Assembly (NCBI RefSeq): GCF_947179165.1
Contig: NC_077243.1
Span: forward strand, 29,960,001-30,024,000
DNA: 64,000 nt
Source: Solanum dulcamara
Taxonomy: Eukaryota > Streptophyta > Magnoliopsida > Solanales > Solanaceae
Direction: 5' to 3'
How positions within the stretch are numbered: the stretch's first letter is position 1; each line of letters starts with the position of its first letter. Shown here piece after piece: positions 22,377 to 34,382 of this stretch. The translations under genes and the position numbers were made by a program. The notes beneath the pieces are model-generated. The model saw nothing but the letters and a program-made list of their open reading frames with translations, had not been told where the DNA came from and searched no databases.

Positions 22377-23385
22377 TCACAACCTGAATCTGGATTATGA
22401 TGACGCCTAGTATAATCCCCTGATTAGGCAAGCCAAACCCAACTCAAAGCAGAAGTCAAACATCAATTTAAATAAATAGGTAATAACATAAGAGGGTGGA
22501 AGCAAGAATAATATAACAAAAGAAATCAGGTCAAGGTATAAATATGTAAATACAATACAAAGTATACAAAAAGGCCTGAAAGTGACCAAAAATGAAGCTA
22601 GACCAAACCCCGGACCTAGTGTCACCTATACTGGAGCTACTAAGTACAAACATTGACAATATATGTATACAATGCAGAACTAACTGTCCAAAATACAAAA
22701 TACTAGCCAGTACAAAGGAAGGAAGGTAGCAAGTCTCTGAACGCCAGGAGCTCACCACTATCCGGATCTGGCACATCTATAGATGATCATGCGCACGCTT
22801 GGGGCAGCTCGAATTGAGAGCTGTATCAAAAAATGTCAGAGTGTAGTATGAGTACCAAAATACAGGGTACCCAGTAGGCATCATAGGCCGACCAGGCTAA
22901 AAAAGAATAAATATATATATATAAACAATATGATGATACTAATAACAACATAAAGCGAACCATGAACTACAACTATGGATACATCGGAGAATGGTGAGAA
23001 CATGCAAGGCCAATTAACCCAATAATAGATAACCAAAACAATTGTCTTAACTCACAGAATACTAGAAGAGCAAGTATATATAACACAACAAATATGTAAC
23101 AATAATCCCAAAAATATTACGGAGCACCCGGAATAACCCTCGAGCTTATCAATATCAAGGTAATAACTCAGAATGTGTATCGATGGACCACCTGAAATTC
23201 ATACCTCGAGCTTATCAACAATGAATATAACAATTTAGCCCAAAATAATTAAAATGGCTGCTCGGAATTATACCTCTAGCTCATCAATAGCAGAAAATGC
23301 TGAAATCAATAGGATTCCAATAATTTCAAATCCTTATGCTTATCCATTAATCAAAATCTTAGTCTCAAGGAGGTAAAACTTACTT
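22375..23385 (-). mobile_element. Reversed gypsy LTR fragment
   Basis: It begins on the plus strand with TGTCACAACC, the reverse complement of a typical LTR end (GGTTGTGACA). The block GTACCCAGTAGGCATC (about 22866) is the reverse complement of the TGCCTACTGGGTAC box seen near the 3' end of many Solanaceae gypsy LTRs. CCTCGAGCTTATCAA.. recurs at about 23138, 23205 and (degenerate) 23273. The other end is lost where the pol sequence of the next element starts. Confidence 0.5.
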
Positions 23386-23389
23386 TTAA

Positions 23390-23863
23390 TGATAAATGCT
23401 TGCAGGATTTTGAACTCTTGAAGAAGAGGCTGATTGAAGCCCCAATCTTGATAGCTCTTGACTGGGAGCTACCCTTTAAGTTAATGTGCGATGAAAGTGA
23501 CATAGTAGTGGGAGAAGTGCTAGGAAAAATGAAGGAGAAAATCATTCACTCTATCTACTATGCCAGCAAGACTTTGACTCCGCTCAGGCAAATAACACTG
23601 TGACAGAGAAAGAGATGCTTGCATTGGTTTATGCATTTGATAAATTTTGCTCTCACTTAGTAGGTACAAAAGTGATTGTTTATACTAACCATGCAGCTCT
23701 CAGGTACTTGTTCAACAAGAAGGATGCAAAACCCATATTAATTAGATGGATCTTTCTGCTCCAAGAATTTGATATAGAAATCAAAAATCGGAGCGAAAAT
23801 CAAATAGCAAACCACTTATCCAGATTAGAGGATTCGTCATATGTGGGATCACAAAGGTAGATA
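23390..23863 (+). pseudogene. Athila/Tat-like gypsy pol: reverse transcriptase end and RNase H
   Basis: The first frame reads FELLKKRLIEAPILIALDWE then [15 protein letters not shown]. After a frameshift near 23585 it continues [32 protein letters not shown] and [11 protein letters not shown]. The PILIALDWELPF.LMCD block and the TEKEMLA..YA..KF..YL RNase H pattern are typical of the Athila/Tat branch of Ty3/gypsy. The upstream gag, protease and most of the reverse transcriptase are missing. Confidence 0.85.
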
Positions 23864-24049
23864 AAGGAAGAGTTTCCAAATGAGTAATTATTGGCATTAG
23901 AGGTCAAAGAACTCCCATGGTATACATTTATTGTGAACTACAAAGTGAGTGGAGTGTTTCTCCCCGAAGTAACTCCTAGCAAAAGAAGAGGCTAATGTAT
24001 GAAGCAAAGTTCTGTATATGGGATGAACCTTAATTTTTGAAATAAGGTG

Positions 24050-25045
24050 TTGATCAGATGATAAGGAGATGTGTGACTGAATCTGAGGTCCAACAGGTTC
24101 TACAAAGTTATCATTCATCTGCATACGGTGGACATCATGGAAGAGAACACAATGCTCATAAGATATTGCAGTCTGGTTTCTTTTGGCCTAATTTATTTAA
24201 AGATGCTACAAGTTTTGTCAAAAGTTGTAATCAATGCCAAAGGATGGGCACCATATCAAGAAGGCATGAGATGCCGTTGAATAACATCCTGCAGGTAGAG
24301 ATCTTTGATATGTGGGGAATAGACTTCATGGGTCCCTTCCCACCGTCATATGGAAATCAATACATACTGGTGGCGGTAGATTATATTTCTAAATAGGTCA
24401 AGGCTATTAATTTGCCAACCAATGAGTCTAAAGTGGTAAGTCACTTCTTTAAGAAGCACATTTTTACAAGGTTTGGCACTCCAAGAGCTATCATCAGTGA
24501 CGGAGATAAGCATTTCATAAATTAAATGATAAAGAATCTGTTAGCTAAGTTTGGTGCCAGGCACAAGGTCGCCACAGCATATCTGTTAGCTAAGTTTGGT
24601 GCCAGGCACAAGGTCGCCACAGCATATCATCCCCAGAATAGAGGACAGGTTGAAGTATCAAATTGTGAAGTAAAGCAAATCATTTAGAACACCATCAATG
24701 TCACAAGAAATGACTGGTCCATTAAGCTAGATAAAGCGCTCTAGGCCTAATGGACTGCGTACGAAATACCAATTAGCACTTCATCATACCATATGGTCTT
24801 TGGAAAAGCATGTCACCTTCTGGTGGAGCTGGAACACCAAACATATTATACCATCAGAAAGCTGAACCAAGACCCAAAGCTGGTAGGTAGAAAGCGCATG
24901 GATCAGCTTTATGAACTGGAAGAATTTAGACTCCACGCTTATGAGAATGTAAAATTGTATAAGGAGAAGACGAAGAGATGGTACGACAAGCATAGTTTCA
25001 CTAGAACATTCGAGCCAGGCCAAGTGTCTTTTTAAAGGTAAGCTT
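24050..25045 (+). pseudogene. Athila/Tat-like gypsy integrase, broken
   Basis: The HHCC zinc-binding part is visible (HSSAYGGHHGREHNAHKILQ with CNQCQRMG), followed by the core start (IFDMWGIDFMGPFP). Stop codons interrupt the core (after VAVDYISK and later), so it is inactive. The region carrying the [10 protein letters not shown] motif has a 45-bp in-frame duplication. The end (PGQVSF) matches the usual C-terminal part of plant gypsy integrases. It continues the pol gene that starts at 23390. Confidence 0.85.
24538..24627 (+). repeat. Perfect 45-bp tandem duplication inside integrase
   Basis: Positions 24538-24582 and 24583-24627 are identical (they start CTGTTAGCTAAGTTTGG and end CACAGCATAT). 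Being 15 codons long, the duplication keeps the frame. Both copies are identical although the rest of the element is decayed, so the event looks recent, or it may be an assembly artefact. Confidence 0.9.
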
Positions 25046-26540
25046 TGATTCAAATGGAATATACTATTCGAGGTGGTGCGAATATCAGCAAATGGAGCCA
25101 TGGAACTATGGGATCGCACCAAATCGACCATGTTTGTGGTAAATGGACAATGAGTAAAGCACCGTGTTAGGAAAGATGTTGATCGTGAAGAGGAGGAAAT
25201 TGATCTCGAGAATGAGTCAAGCTAGATCTAAGTCTTGTCGCTACTATAAATCAGGTGCTACACGGGAGGCAACCCGTAAGGTAGTGTAAAACTTGTTAGT
25301 TATAGATGAAAATGTGATTCTTCAAATTTGTGGAACTTTTATTTTGTTTTAGTGTATAATTAGGTTAGTATTAATTGTACATGAAAAACAAAATCAAAAT
25401 AAAAAGAGCAGTGAACGATGTTTAAACAGTAGAGGATGCAACGTCTCCACGTCGTGGACCTACTCCCTCCTAGTTCAAGTTTGCCCAGGTATGTTTCGCA
25501 AGAATTTTCAAAAAAACATTATGTGCAAGGTAAATGCGCTCCAGGTCCATGACCTGTGTAAATTTATTGTTTTTAAAATTTTGGCACACTAAACAGTGGA
25601 GTCCGCGACATCTCTGCATCACGGACCTAGGTGTTTTTTGAGATGCTTCAGTAAAAAAGATGGGTTTTACCAATTTTTATTTATTTTAACCCAACCCTAC
25701 ATTGTTTTTAACCTTAAAAAAACCATTTGATCTTTAGTTTTCCACCCCACCACCAAACTAAACCTCTTCAACTCTCAAAATTTTCTCTTCTCAAGAAAAA
25801 TCCGCAACGCCCTAGTGAAATCCAAGCAAGATTTTTTGAGTTTCTTCTTCACCCATACAACGTATGTATTCTTGAACTAGTTTTATGATATGGGTGGTTG
25901 AATTTTACATAGGTAAGTTCATGAGCTTTAAGTTTTGGCTCCATAACATTGATTCTTGCTGTGTTCTTTGATTTTAATTGTTATGGATATGTAAAGTTTG
26001 CTGAGAACTTGCTTACTGTGGGTAATTGTTTATGGGTTAAAGTTGTTGACCTAAAACTCTAGTTTTGATATTATAGGGAGTGGATGTTTGTGATTGTGAT
26101 TAATCATGTATGTTGAAGTCTTGAGTAAGCATGCAAGCCATATTGTGTTAAAATTGGTTTACTTTGTGAGTTAAGTGTAAGGTGAGCTTTTATTGTCCTA
26201 ATGTTTGGGTTGAAGGTATGCTTGAAGTATAGGGTATTAACTTGGGATAAGGCCTTTTTGTTTAATCATGTATATTCCTGCGTGGCATACTAGAATAAAG
26301 GGGGGCTTCTATAAATTCATATTGTATCGGGTTCACCCTGTTGATTGATTGTAGTATGGATTGGTGTGAAAGCATGTATGCACATATTGTTCAAATAAAG
26401 AGAAGTCTGAGTACCTTCATATAACTTTTATGCTACTATAATCTTTAAGTGTGGGGTTGATGGTTCATGTTATAGGCCTTCAGTTTGTGAATATACGTGT
26501 AGGCGCTTATATATTCTCTCTTTTTGTGGCTCACATGCAG
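25046..26540 (+). mobile_element. Athila/Tat-like element: spacer between pol and second ORF
   Basis: It contains CGGGAGGCAACCCG near 25263, a short motif I associate with the region just downstream of pol in Athila/Tat elements, then non-coding sequence. GGTCCACGTCG/CGCGACGTGG-like short blocks recur here (25440-25630). No complete gene is present. Confidence 0.5.
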
Positions 26541-26546
26541 TAAATT

Positions 26547-27744
26547 ATGTCCTCTAGTCGAAGGCATTGTAAGAAACCAGCTTCTAGTAGCAGAAAGAGG
26601 AACAGAGGTGTGCCATCCATACCTCCTGCACTATCTACACCGTGAGGTCAATCTCGTAGGTTTGGTTTGAAGGCGGTGAATCAAGCATGAAAAAATTGGT
26701 ACAAAAAGCACACAGAGGCTTGCTGAATTTCTAACATGCCGATAGAGGATGATAGCTTGACCAGAGAATACCAACAGATTATGAGAAGTCTAATGGAGCT
26801 GAATATAAGCTTTCTTTCGCTAACCCAAAGTCGTGCAACTTGCACGTGGTGAGGGAATTCTATGCAAACTACCAGCTGGATGCCCGCACTCATTTCATCA
26901 CGATGCGAGGAGTTGATGTTCCTTTATCTCCTATGGTCATCAATAAGATATTGGGAACTCCCGAGCTACCTACTGCCACCTTGATGGAGATAAACATTCA
27001 ACCACCTTACCGAGATATTTGACATACCTTATATGGCCCCCGATCGACACCTAAGTGGATCTGTCACAGGCACCAAGGCTACTATCAAACATTTATATAT
27101 GCCTACTTAAACAAGGTAGCTTATGTTCGGGTGAAAATTATGATGCATGCCTTATCCCAGGCCTACACTACACCGATGTGATGAGGGACAGGGTGTGTTT
27201 GGTATATTCCCTTATGAAAGGTATGGATATTAATGTAGGTGTAGTGATCAAGTCGATTATCCGTAGGTGCAAAGTCCATTGCGGATGAGTCTATGCCTTT
27301 GGAGGCCTAATCACTGAGATATATCGTAAGGTCGGGGTCCCCGATGACCTGCATGATTGTATAGCCCCCTTTACTTCTGAGGCTTATGATGTGACAAACA
27401 TAAAGGGTCCAGACACCATATATGGACATGTCCTTACATCCTTGGAGTGAGCCAAGAGAGAAGACATGATCACGGCCCATATGTTTGGCTTGGAGATGCT
27501 CCACCACCGCATAGGGGGCCGCCCGTCGACTAAAGAAGAACTACGTGAGGTGAAGAACCAATATCCACTCAATGAATATGCTCAATCTGTACTGGGATTA
27601 GGGCCTGATTTTTATGAGCCTACTGAGGAGGATGTCCCCACTGATAAGGACAGAAGGAGGGAAGGCTCAGATGTTGAGTTGTACTTTGAGGCTGCGAAGT
27701 TCCCACCATTGGACATTGATGTCCGGCTGTGGAAGAAGAGATAG
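26547..27744 (+). pseudogene. Retrotransposon accessory ORF ('putative plant transposon protein' type)
   Basis: A start MSSSRRHCKKPASSSRKRNR at 26547 soon hits stops. The recognisable core is VREFYANYQLD...MRGVDVPLSPMVINKILGTPEL. Further on come GLHYTDVMRDRVCLVYSLMK and RRCKVHCG. The last intact piece (27466-27744) ends in a basic run. This N-terminal-like domain occurs in the extra ORF downstream of pol in Athila/Tat-related elements; its role is unknown. Several stops and frame changes make it inactive. Confidence 0.65.
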
Positions 27745-28227
27745 ATGAGTAGACAGGGTAGTGTCACTTCTTTAAGTGTGGGGTGGGGGATTGAGTATTT
27801 ACTTTTGTACATATGTGTTGATTTCTGGAACTTCTTTAGCTATTTTTATCTTAGTTGAACTATTTAGATGTTTTATTTTGGGTTTTACGGCATTTGTTTT
27901 TGGTTCTTTGGCTGTGAATAGTCCCCTTGAACCGTACAAAAAAATTATTATTTATATATGATATGTTCTTTTTGTCATTATGATAATGTGTATGTGAAGT
28001 ATTTTGCTAGACCACGAGACTGCATAAATAGCTAACAAATGAGTTGAAAAGCATGTAATCAAAGAAAGCATTGACTGAGTCATGACATCTACAATTCTTT
28101 TGTTAGACTTTGAATATGTAAGCTTAATTTGGAATTCATGTGAGTGATTGGGTTAAAATATCAGGAAATTTGTCATTCTTAAATTAAGCATGTGCCATGT
28201 GTGAAAGGTTGATTTTGTGCAGTCCTT
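27745..28227 (+). mobile_element. Athila/Tat-like element, non-coding internal region (left of insertion)
   Basis: It starts with CTTTAAGTGTGGGGTGGGGG, a purine-rich block of the type found after the last ORF in this lineage. The rest is non-coding. It ends at the insertion point of the solo LTR at 28228. Confidence 0.5.
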
Positions 28228-30584
28228 TGTCACGCTCCGGGAGGATACCCTAGGCGTGGCCGGCACTCGAAAGCCATTTTTGGCCTTCAAGCGAACCATC
28301 TGGTCCGATCACACTTTCATTCATTCACATTCCCTCAGCGGAAGACTCAAACATAGACATACTGTTCCTATTATAGGGCCGAAGGCCAAACACTATCAAA
28401 TCGACAAACAAGTATAATAAAACTATTCAAAATAATAGTCCAACATTCCCACACTCTGGTCTATGAAGCCTCTATCAATAATCTAGGAGGTGCCAATGAT
28501 AAGCCCATGGCTACCAACAAGCAAAAATAAAGGAAACAAAACAAAACTATAAAGAAAGTCTTGGCATCCTCCGGAAGCTAGGAGGGCTCACCAAGTAGCT
28601 GGGAGTGTGTAGATCCTCAATGGTGCGCCGGTTGATGATCTCTGGTACCTGTCTCTGCATCATGAAATGATGCAAGCCAAATGGCGTCAGTACATGGAAT
28701 GTACGAGTATGTAAAATGACCGAATAATACAACATCAAAAAAGGGTAAAACCATCTCGGAAATCTCAACTCAGAAGGAAGGAAATAACTCAATCAAGTGT
28801 CCTAGGTCTAACAAGAAATGGGTTAGACGGAACCAAATCATATGTCTCTCAACTCAAACCGAATCAGAGTACTATGCAGACCTAAATGGGAGTTTCTCTT
28901 ATCCGACAACCATCACTTATGAGCCAGTAATAGTACAATAAGCCGACGTTGTTGTCACGTCCGTTCATACCTTGCCAGGGTATGAACGAGTCACCAATCA
29001 TGGATTTCATCAATCAGTCAAGTCCTATTATTTCAGGATAATAAAATGGGAAACATCCGACTTTAACGGTTCGATCCCATGGGAAGCATCCGACTTTAAC
29101 GATTCCATCCCTACCTACATTGGCGGCGTAGTTTATGGGGTTCGAGTATGGAATATACTCTCACCCGCTTTGGTGCTCGATACTCCTCCCATGACTCCAT
29201 GCTCATAAGACTCCATTCAATCATCTCAAATAAGTCATCACGACAAGTCTCATTTATAGAAACCTACAAATATAACCAACCGTTTCTCTTCTCATTTATC
29301 ACATCCTTAGGACTCATCACAACTCCAAGGTTTTAAAATCAACAATTCAAGAGGAATAACACATTTAAGGAAATTGACATATTTAACATAATCACATGGT
29401 TAACAAAATTAACAAAGTATGTTAACAACTCATCTCCATCGACTCATGCTAATAAGAAGATTTTAGGAATTTCTTAGCTCAACAACATCAACATAATAGA
29501 AATTAATTAAATAGGTGACAAGACTCATTTGAACATAAACCTACCAAGAAACTCCATTCTTATGGACATTTAACCTCAAAGAAAGTATAGGGCACATGGG
29601 TGGACTCAACCCATGCTTTGAGTAGCCTTACATACCTTAGTGAAGACTTGAAAAAAACCTTGATGTTGGGTCTTCAATGGGAAACTTGAATTTCTTGAAG
29701 CTCTTGAATGAAATCTTTGTTGGAGAAGGATTGAAGAAGAAGAGAGGGATTTCTAGGGCTTTTAGAGAGAGAGAGGAGCTGAAAATAATGGTCCAAAACG
29801 TTCTAAGGCTGATACATATATAATTTGGGAAAATTCCCAAATTGCCCTTTCTCCAAAATTCTAAAAAATAGGCCAAAAACACTCTTGGCCAATAGTGGTG
29901 CGTCGCGCCATTATAGCGCCATGTCGATTAGGCTTAAAACCTACACATCTGCTAGTGGCACATTGCGCCAAGGACCAAACTACTGAGGCTATTTTATGGC
30001 GCGATAGTGGCGCATCGCGCCCTTACTGCGCCAAGCCCAAGTTTTCTGGGTTCTGGAAAATAGGCTTGAAAACCCTGCACATCTCGCAGTGGCGCACCGC
30101 GCCAGGAGCCGAACTACTGAGGCTTGTTCCTGGCGCGATAGTGGCGTGTCGCGCCATTGTGACGCCAAGTCCAGATTCCCAGCAGTTGCAACCCAGGCCT
30201 GAAATTCCTGTCGTGCTAGTTCGTCTTAGTATCGTCATATCTTTGAACTCCAAACTCCAAAAAATACATTCTTGGTGGCGTTAGAAAGAAGACTCGATGA
30301 CCTTCAATTTAATAGGTCGTGGGCCATCCAAATTATCATCTTACAAAATATAGGGTCGTTAGAAGTCGACCCCTTATACGAACTCATCCTAAAACATAGC
30401 CACGACGAATCTCGGACTTAGCTTGGTCCTAGGGGTCCTTTGTGACCCCACATCACCTCCAATGCTCTTCAATTACTCAGAGACTCATCTTAACTCATGC
30501 ATATACTTCAAAATAATTGAGTTCAACCCTACACGAATACGAGAAGGATCCGAATCTTAGGGAAACAATTTGGGGGGTGTTACA
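28228..30584 (-). mobile_element. Solo LTR (2.36 kb) inserted in the Athila/Tat-like element
   Basis: The plus strand reads TGTCACGCTCCGGGAGG at the left end and GGGGGGTGTTACA at the right end, so the element is in minus orientation (TGTAACACCC...GTGACA). Flanking 5-mers are TCCTT (28223-28227) and TCCGT (30585-30589), one mismatch apart, which fits an aged target duplication. The surrounding retroelement sequence continues across the insertion. No gag or pol lies inside, so it is a solo LTR. It carries an unusually GC-rich repeat block at 29890-30170. Confidence 0.75.
29890..30170. repeat. GC-rich GTGGCGC..CGCGCC direct repeats inside the solo LTR
   Basis: The motif ATAGTGG(C/T)GC(A/G)TCGCGCC starts at 29892 and 30004, with a close form (ATAGTGGCGTGTCGCGCC) at 30138. 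Intermediate partial copies (AGTGGCACATTGCGCC, AGTGGCGCACCGCGCC) lie between them. Each is followed after a gap by a short GCGCCA box. The block is rich in CG dinucleotides in an otherwise AT-rich window. Confidence 0.75.
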
Positions 30585-31682
30585 TCCGTGTTACTTTTGA
30601 TTGCTAGAATTTGCCTAGTGTGTTTATGTAGTGGGAAAAAAAGGAAGGTTAGAATTAGGAAAAGGATTTAGGTATTTCTTAGTTAGCCTCAGTTCAAAAT
30701 GACTAATTGTAAAAACCCACTGTGATGCAATGCCATAGTTAGCCCTTTTGAGGCTTTGACTTGATTCTTTGGTAGCCTCATTTGAAGCCTATTCCTATAT
30801 TTTCTTAGACCATAATTTTGATCCAAAAAGCCTAAGCGCTTTAGGAAAGAATAAGCAAAAAAAATTAGGGGGGAGGGGAGTTACAACCTTGTGTTGCGAA
30901 GAGTAAAGCCATTGGTGCAAAAATGAAATAAAATCTTGTGTGATGGAAGAAAAGCATTTTTAAAGTTAAAATAAATCCGACTACATTATGGTTTTGAAGA
31001 AAAAAAACAAAAAGAGAAAAACAAAACAAGAGTAGGAATAAGAAGACATTCCCTACACAGATAAATGAGCTGAAAAGAGAAAGGGCAAGCTAGCAAAAGA
31101 ATAAAGTGGTGAGAATGAGGTTATGAAGAACTTGCATGGAATGAATAAATGTAGTGTATTAAAAGCGCTTGGGAACTTGGTCACTACACATGTCCAGATT
31201 AATACCTACTCTTCCCCTAGCCTACATTACAACCCAAAAAACTCCTAAGTGATTCTTAAGTCTTACCCACCTTAATTGAGCTGCATAGTACACTAAGGGC
31301 AAGCCTATGGTTTATCTCGAGTAACTTGTGACTTCGTTTGAGAGAGTGAACGAATTCTGCTTAATACCCATTGTTATTGGCATTGGATGTAACTATGAGA
31401 GTATATGGGTAATTCTTTTTTTAGGGCACCTTTTTAGTAAAAGAATAGTCATTTTGAATGAGTTTTGATTAAGTGATTCATGTGAGTTTGCTGCATGTAA
31501 GAGTCAACTCTGGAGGTTAGGTCATTTTGGGTCAGTCGATTGTTTGAATAACGTGCTATGAAAGTAAACTATTTGTGAAATCACTATGGTTTGGTAGGAC
31601 TACTTTACATGCATGATATGTGTTTTTTGTGCGCATAGGATTGAGATTTTGTTCGAGGACGAATAAAACTATAAGTGTGGGA
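30585..31682 (+). mobile_element. Athila/Tat-like element, non-coding 3' internal region
   Basis: This is the continuation of the host element to the right of the solo LTR. It ends with TTCGAGGACGAATAAAA and AAGTGTGGGATGG (31655-31686), the conserved block and purine-rich tract that precede the 3' LTR in this lineage. No gene is seen. Confidence 0.55.
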
Positions 31683-32984
31683 TGGTGATCTTGGGTGCAT
31701 TTATGCATCCAATAGCAAAAATAATCCATGTTCATAGTAGAGTGTGAGAGCAAATTCTTATACTTAATTCATTTTTAGAATACTTGTATGTGAATATAGC
31801 TAACCAACATGATTAGACACTCTCAGGTCCAAATGAGGAACAATGAACATTTAAAAAGGATTGAATTAAAAGTGGAGCTTGGAGAAGAAGTTGGGAACAA
31901 GTGTGAAGGAAATACACCATGCTGAAGTGCCTTCGCTCCGCGCAGTTCACTGCTGCTATTTAATTCCAACACTTGAAATTTATTTAGCTAAACAGAGGAG
32001 TATGCGCCAGGTCCACGTCGCGAACCTGGTTCAAGATAGAGAAAATCTGTCGAGGAAGAAAATGCAAAATTACACTATGCAGAACCATATCCGCATCACA
32101 AATTTCAATACAGGGGTTGAAACTTTGCATTTTCTGAGGCTATAAATAGTCCACTTGTATTTTATTTTAAAACATTCAATTTGTTTTTGACATTCTGATG
32201 AAGGAAGACAAAATGAGAACTCTCCTTGGATTTTATTTCTTCTTCTCTTTCATTTGTAAGTGAGTTTTTCATTCTATTAATTATGTTTTAGATTCTTACA
32301 AAATATTATGAGTGGCTAAAATCCCTTGTTCTAGGGTTGTAGCCACAAGATGAAGGTTTTAATATAGTTTGCTTTGGTTGAAAATGGTTTTTTTTTCATA
32401 TAATTGCTCTTATATTCTCATTTATACTATTTTAATGCCTAATCAATATTAAAATATATTAGTTGTCGACTCAAAATTCGAGAAATAGGATAGAGATAGA
32501 ACACTAGAATATAAGGAGTGTGTTCGTTCTAGAATAGTCTAGGATAATTTGTGTGTAGGATATCCGTGACACATACCTATACACCACGCTTGGTTATTAG
32601 ACAGGATGATAAGATTAAATCATCTGTGTTATTTCATGACTATCCCCGCTCAATAATGTAGTTAGGTTGTCAACATAGGTAGGCAATTAAATTCCAGAGT
32701 GAAGTATGTTAGACCTGAAATCTGCAAGTGCTACAACCCTGGAATTATTTACTTATTTGATCACAACTCACTGAATTTCTTAATTGTTTCTTAATAGTAT
32801 CTTTAATAACTTAGTAGATAATATAATTGAAATCAAATTTTTGCAACACATGCGAACAATTTAGTCAATTGGAAATATTATTCATTCCTGATTAAAGTCT
32901 TTTGGGTTCGACAATCCGGTTCTGAAAGGAGCCACTGTATTACTTGTAAGACCACGTACACTTGTATGTGCTTTGGAGGCAACA
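31683..32984 (+). mobile_element. 3' LTR of the Athila/Tat-like element
   Basis: It starts TGGTGATCTTGGG directly after the purine tract. Within it are GTGGCTAAAATCCCTTGTTC (a block common in these LTRs) and, near the end, TTTTGGGTTCGACAATCCGG and the GGAGCCACTGTATTACTTG block that usually closes them. It ends near GGAGGCAACA (32984), after which del-like integrase sequence begins. The boundaries are placed by TG/CA and could be off by a few bases. Confidence 0.5.
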
Positions 32985-33014
32985 AGTTAAAAGATCGATT
33001 TTTTATAGAGGCTC

Positions 33015-34372
33015 ATAGTTCCAGATACTCTATTCATCTAGGATCCACTAAGATGTACCGCGACTTGAGAGAGGTATTCTGGTGGAGTGGTATAAAGATG
33101 GACATTGCTGATTTTTTCAGGAAAGTGTCCTAACTGTCAGCAAGTAAAGGTGGAACATCAGAGACTTGATGGCAAGGCTCAAGATATATAATTATTCCAA
33201 TGTGGAAATGGGATATTATTAATATGGACTTCATCATAGGTCCACCTCATACTCACTGATATTATGACTTCTTTTGGATGATTGTAGATAGGATGACTAA
33301 GTCAGCACACTTCTTACCCGTTAAGACTTCATATTCTTTCAACAATTATGCAAGATTGTATATTCGAGAGATAGTAAAGCTTTATGGGGTCCCATTGTCC
33401 ATCATATACGATAGAGGTACTCAATTCACATCATATTCTTTAAAGCCTTTATAGAAGGGTTAGGCACTCATGTGGACCCTTATAAAACTTTTCCCCGACA
33501 AACCGATGGTCAATCAGAGTGCACTATTCAGACTCTAGAGGATATGTTGAGTGATTTCATAATCAAATTCAAAGGTAATTGGGATGACTACTTGCCTCTC
33601 ATAGTGTTTGCGTACAATAACAATTACCACTCTAGAATTCAGATGTATCCATATAAGGATCTTTATGGGTGAAGACTTAGATATCCGGTTGATTAGTTCG
33701 AAGTTGGTCAAGCTGACTTGATTCATCGGGCTATAGAAAAAGTGAAGATCATCCAAGAGAGATTGAAAACCCCACACTGATATTAGGCAAATGGGATTTA
33801 TAGTTTGAGGTGAATGATTGGGTATATTTGAAGGTTTATCCCATGAAGGGTGTTATGAGATTTGGGAAGAAGAAGAAGCTCAATCTCCGTTACATTGATC
33901 TCTGCCTGATTTTGAAGACAGTTAGGAATGTATCTTATGAGTTGGATCTACCATCAGAGTTAACGGCCGTTCATCCAGTTTTTCACATTTCTATGCTCAA
34001 AAATTGTTAAGGCGATACTTCACTCATTGTGCCGATAGAAATCATTGGTGTGAAAGATAGCTTGTCCTACGAGGAGATTGTGATTCATATTCTTGACGGG
34101 TAGGTTCTCAAGTTGAGGACCAAAGAGGTTGCATCATTTAAGGTTGGAGGAATCAGTTTGTTGAAAAGGCTACATATGAAGCCGAAGAAGATATAAAAAT
34201 AAGATATCCTCATCTATTCAGCCTTCCTAGTGTTGATGTTGCAGGCAATGTTCTTTCTCCCTATTCAGATTCAATGTCAATTCGTGTGTATGAGTGTTTT
34301 AGTTCTTGCTTTGTATTCACACCTTGTAAAGTTTCCTAGCTTGGTCATTATTCGAGGATGAATGATTTCAAG
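33015..34372 (+). pseudogene. del-like chromovirus integrase and C-terminal region, broken
   Basis: Reading frames with stops give EAHSSRYSI-like remains, TKMYRDLREVFWWSGIKMDI, an integrase core (WDIINMDFIIGPP, FLPVKTSYS, IVKLYGVPLSIIYDRGTQF), then RQTDGQSECTIQTLEDML, and the C-terminal GKKKKLNLRYI plus ELDLPSELTAVHPVFHISML. The last part is the segment before the chromodomain in del-type Ty3/gypsy elements. Multiple stops and frameshifts show it is dead. gag and reverse transcriptase are absent between the left LTR (20985) and here, lost before or with the insertion of the Athila/Tat element. Confidence 0.8.
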
Positions 34373-34382
34373 GGGGAGATAT

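Noticed and set aside
29895..30284. Plus-strand frame of 129 codons with good GC content
   Set aside because: It lies within the solo LTR and is kept open by the GC-rich repeats; no protein family is recognisable.
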